A stretch of 5,769 nt of DNA. Source: an uncultured Eubacterium sp. Its GTDB lineage: Bacteria > Bacillota > Clostridia > Lachnospirales > Lachnospiraceae. Position 1 is the first letter of the stretch; each line of letters opens with the position of its first letter. This document shows, in pieces, positions 4,220 to 5,769 of this stretch. Under the pieces are notes generated by a model. The model saw only the letters and a list, made by a program, of their open reading frames with translations, made no database searches and was not told where the DNA came from. The stretch spans positions 1 through 5,769 of the forward strand of contig CAJOPM010000086.1 of the NCBI GenBank assembly GCA_905236225.1, read 5' to 3'. The translations under genes and the position numbers were made by a program.

Positions 4220-5769
4220 ATGGCAAACGGAATGGGGAGCCTTTGGGTAGGCACATCAGGATTACAAATGAGCCAGAGCGCAATGGACGTTACGGCTAAT
4301 AATATTGCAAATGTTGATACCAAAGGTTATGTCAGACAGCAGACGATATTTACCGACAAGACATACCTAAAGCTTGCTAATGATGCTGCAATAAGCAAAC
4401 AGACAGCAGGTATCGGTGTGACAATCGGTGACGTGCTTCATAACCGTGATTTGTTTATCGATAAAGCGTACCGTGTTGAGACGGGACGCAACCAATTCTA
4501 TACAGCCTGCTATGACGCAACCACAGAGCTTGAAGATATATTCCAGGAGATGGACGGAGAATCTTTCCAGGAGATATTAAGCAGCGAAGATTCCAGTCTA
4601 TGGGTAGCGATTCAGGAGCTTGCAAAGGATCCGTCAAGCAGTGTTAATCAAAACCTTCTTCTTCAGAAGGCATCGCTTTTTGTGACCAGATCACAGGCGG
4701 TATATTCCAGTATTAAGACATATCAAAGTCAGCTTAATACCCAGATAGTGGATATGGTTGACAGAATAAATGAAATTGGCGAGGAGATATATGACCTCAA
4801 CCTCCAGATACAAAAGATAGAGGCAGGACATATAGAGACGGCGTCAACGCTAAGAGACCAAAGAGACGTACTCTTAGACGAGCTTGCCACATACGGCAGC
4901 ATTTCTTATAAAGAACTTGCTACAGGCTTTGTCAGAGTATCATTTGAAGGCGCGGAATTCATTAACGAAAGCGAAGTTAATGAAATGACCATAGATTACG
5001 ATAAGGTCACAAAAAATGCGACACCAATTTGGCCGTTCCTTGGAAATGAAGCGGTATTTGACTATACAGCTGATATTTCATCAGAGAATAATACAGACCT
5101 TGGAAAACTCAAAGGACTGATACTTGCAAGAGGCGTTGATTGGACGGGGAGCGGTAACTGGACAACGACATATGCAGATCTTCTCTACGAAAATGCTAAC
5201 GCAGATACGCTGGTATCTCTTAGCGCATCAGCATATGAAGACGGAATAGGGATGTCTGTTTGCCAGAACGGCATGGCAGAGTTTGATACCCTCGTACACG
5301 GTGTGGTAACCGGAATTAACGATATTCTTTGCCCGAATACGACAAATACGCAAAACGCAGACGCCACATATACATTGGCTGACGCCGACGGCAACGTGAT
5401 GTATACGATGTCGGACAATGGAGTAATCAAAGATGCAAACGGCAATACTATATTTACGCTTGATGCTCATACACAGGACGGAGTGACTACATACTCTTAT
5501 ACCGGAAAAGATTACAGCGGCAACACCGTGACATATTACGTTAAATCACTAAGTGATGTGCAGTTCTTAGATACTAATACCTGCTGCACCGGCTCAGACG
5601 GAAATCTTCCGCCGCAGGAACTTTTCACCAGAGTGACAATGGATAGGTATACCGTTCTTACGGGAGCGGACGGCAATGAGTATTACATTTACAACGTAGA
5701 AGACGTATCCGACACATCGACAATGTATACGACAATGTCATTAGAGATAAATGACACTATCGAAAAAGA
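4220..5769 (+). CDS. flgK: flagellar hook-associated protein 1 FlgK (HAP1), C-terminus off window
   Basis: FlgK forms the first junction zone between hook and filament, outside the cell, after export by the flagellar type III system. The ATG at 4220 has AAAAGGGG (4204-4211) 8 nt upstream. The frame stays open for 516 complete codons to the right edge, so the C-terminal D1/D0 helices are missing. The N-terminus has the rod/hook family signature ANNIANVDTKGYVRQQ (26-41). FlgK-type segments follow: STLRDQRDVLLDELATYG (209-226), DLGKLKGLILARG (293-305) and FDTLVHGVVTGINDIL (355-370). From about 371 to 516 the sequence turns into a beta-rich, Gly/Asp/Asn/Thr-rich stretch, likely the variable outer domain. 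There is no cleavable signal peptide, as expected for this export route. It contains five cysteines (97, 348, 371, 455, 456), uncommon in flagellar axial proteins. The probable chaperone gene flgN is directly upstream; flgL is expected beyond the window. Confidence 0.95.
   Translation, partial: MANGMGSLWVGTSGLQMSQSAMDVTANNIANVDTKGYVRQQTIFTDKTYLKLANDAAISKQTAGIGVTIGDVLHNRDLFIDKAYRVETGRNQFYTACYDATTELEDIFQEMDGESFQEILSSEDSSLWVAIQELAKDPSSSVNQNLLLQKASLFVTRSQAVYSSIKTYQSQLNTQIVDMVDRINEIGEEIYDLNLQIQKIEAGHIETASTLRDQRDVLLDELATYGSISYKELATGFVRVSFEGAEFINESEVNEMTIDYDKVTKNATPIWPFLGNEAVFDYTADISSENNTDLGKLKGLILARGVDWTGSGNWTTTYADLLYENANADTLVSLSASAYEDGIGMSVCQNGMAEFDTLVHGVVTGINDILCPNTTNTQNADATYTLADADGNVMYTMSDNGVIKDANGNTIFTLDAHTQDGVTTYSYTGKDYSGNTVTYYVKSLSDVQFLDTNTCCTGSDGNLPPQELFTRVTMDRYTVLTGADGNEYYIYNVEDVSDTSTMYTTMSLEINDTIEK

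Noticed and set aside
5185..5470. Two overlapping minus-strand frames within flgK
   Set aside because: flgK is continuous and recognisable on the plus strand here; the reverse frames have no start signals or known motifs.

Overview
The window reads as chromosomal DNA of a motile, obligately anaerobic Firmicute, most likely a Lachnospiraceae-type Clostridium relative. The clues are strong GGAGG-type ribosome binding sites, TTG starts on two genes, moderate-to-low GC, a biotin synthase with the anaerobe-type cysteine pattern, and the clostridial flagellar order flgM-flgN-flgK. The genus assignment is inference. I see no insertion sequence, tRNA, rRNA, CRISPR array or phage gene.

Layout. On the minus strand, 1-438 is the N-terminal part of a flavin-reductase-family protein that runs off the left edge. 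Everything else is on the plus strand. A 205-bp divergent spacer carries a likely BirA operator (571-602) overlapping a near-consensus sigma-A promoter (596-624). Next come bioB (biotin synthase, 644-1606), a GC-rich intercistronic hairpin, bioY (biotin ECF transporter S component, 1672-2235), a perfect 16-bp inverted repeat that covers part of the next Shine-Dalgarno, and an exodeoxyribonuclease III gene (TTG start, 2283-3047). The 242-bp spacer 3048-3289 holds a cluster of ATAGT/ACTAT half-sites and two sigma-28-like promoters. The flagellar block follows: flgM (3290-3571), a strong stem-loop terminator (3606-3656), flgN (TTG start, 3693-4205) and flgK (4220 to the right edge, incomplete).

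How the parts work together. bioB and bioY form a biotin supply unit (import plus the last biosynthetic step), probably repressed by BirA charged with biotin. xth may be co-transcribed with them, because I see no canonical terminator before it. The flagellar genes form a late-assembly module. FlgM is the anti-sigma factor of sigma-28, FlgN is the likely chaperone for hook-filament junction proteins, and FlgK is one of those proteins. The terminator between flgM and flgN would let flgM be transcribed more than flgN-flgK.

I found no wholly new system. The points most worth checking are the biotin synthase cluster ligands (E. coli Cys97 position is Ser, with an extra Cys elsewhere), the RBS-masking dyad before xth, and the repeat cluster and paired sigma-28 boxes upstream of flgM.
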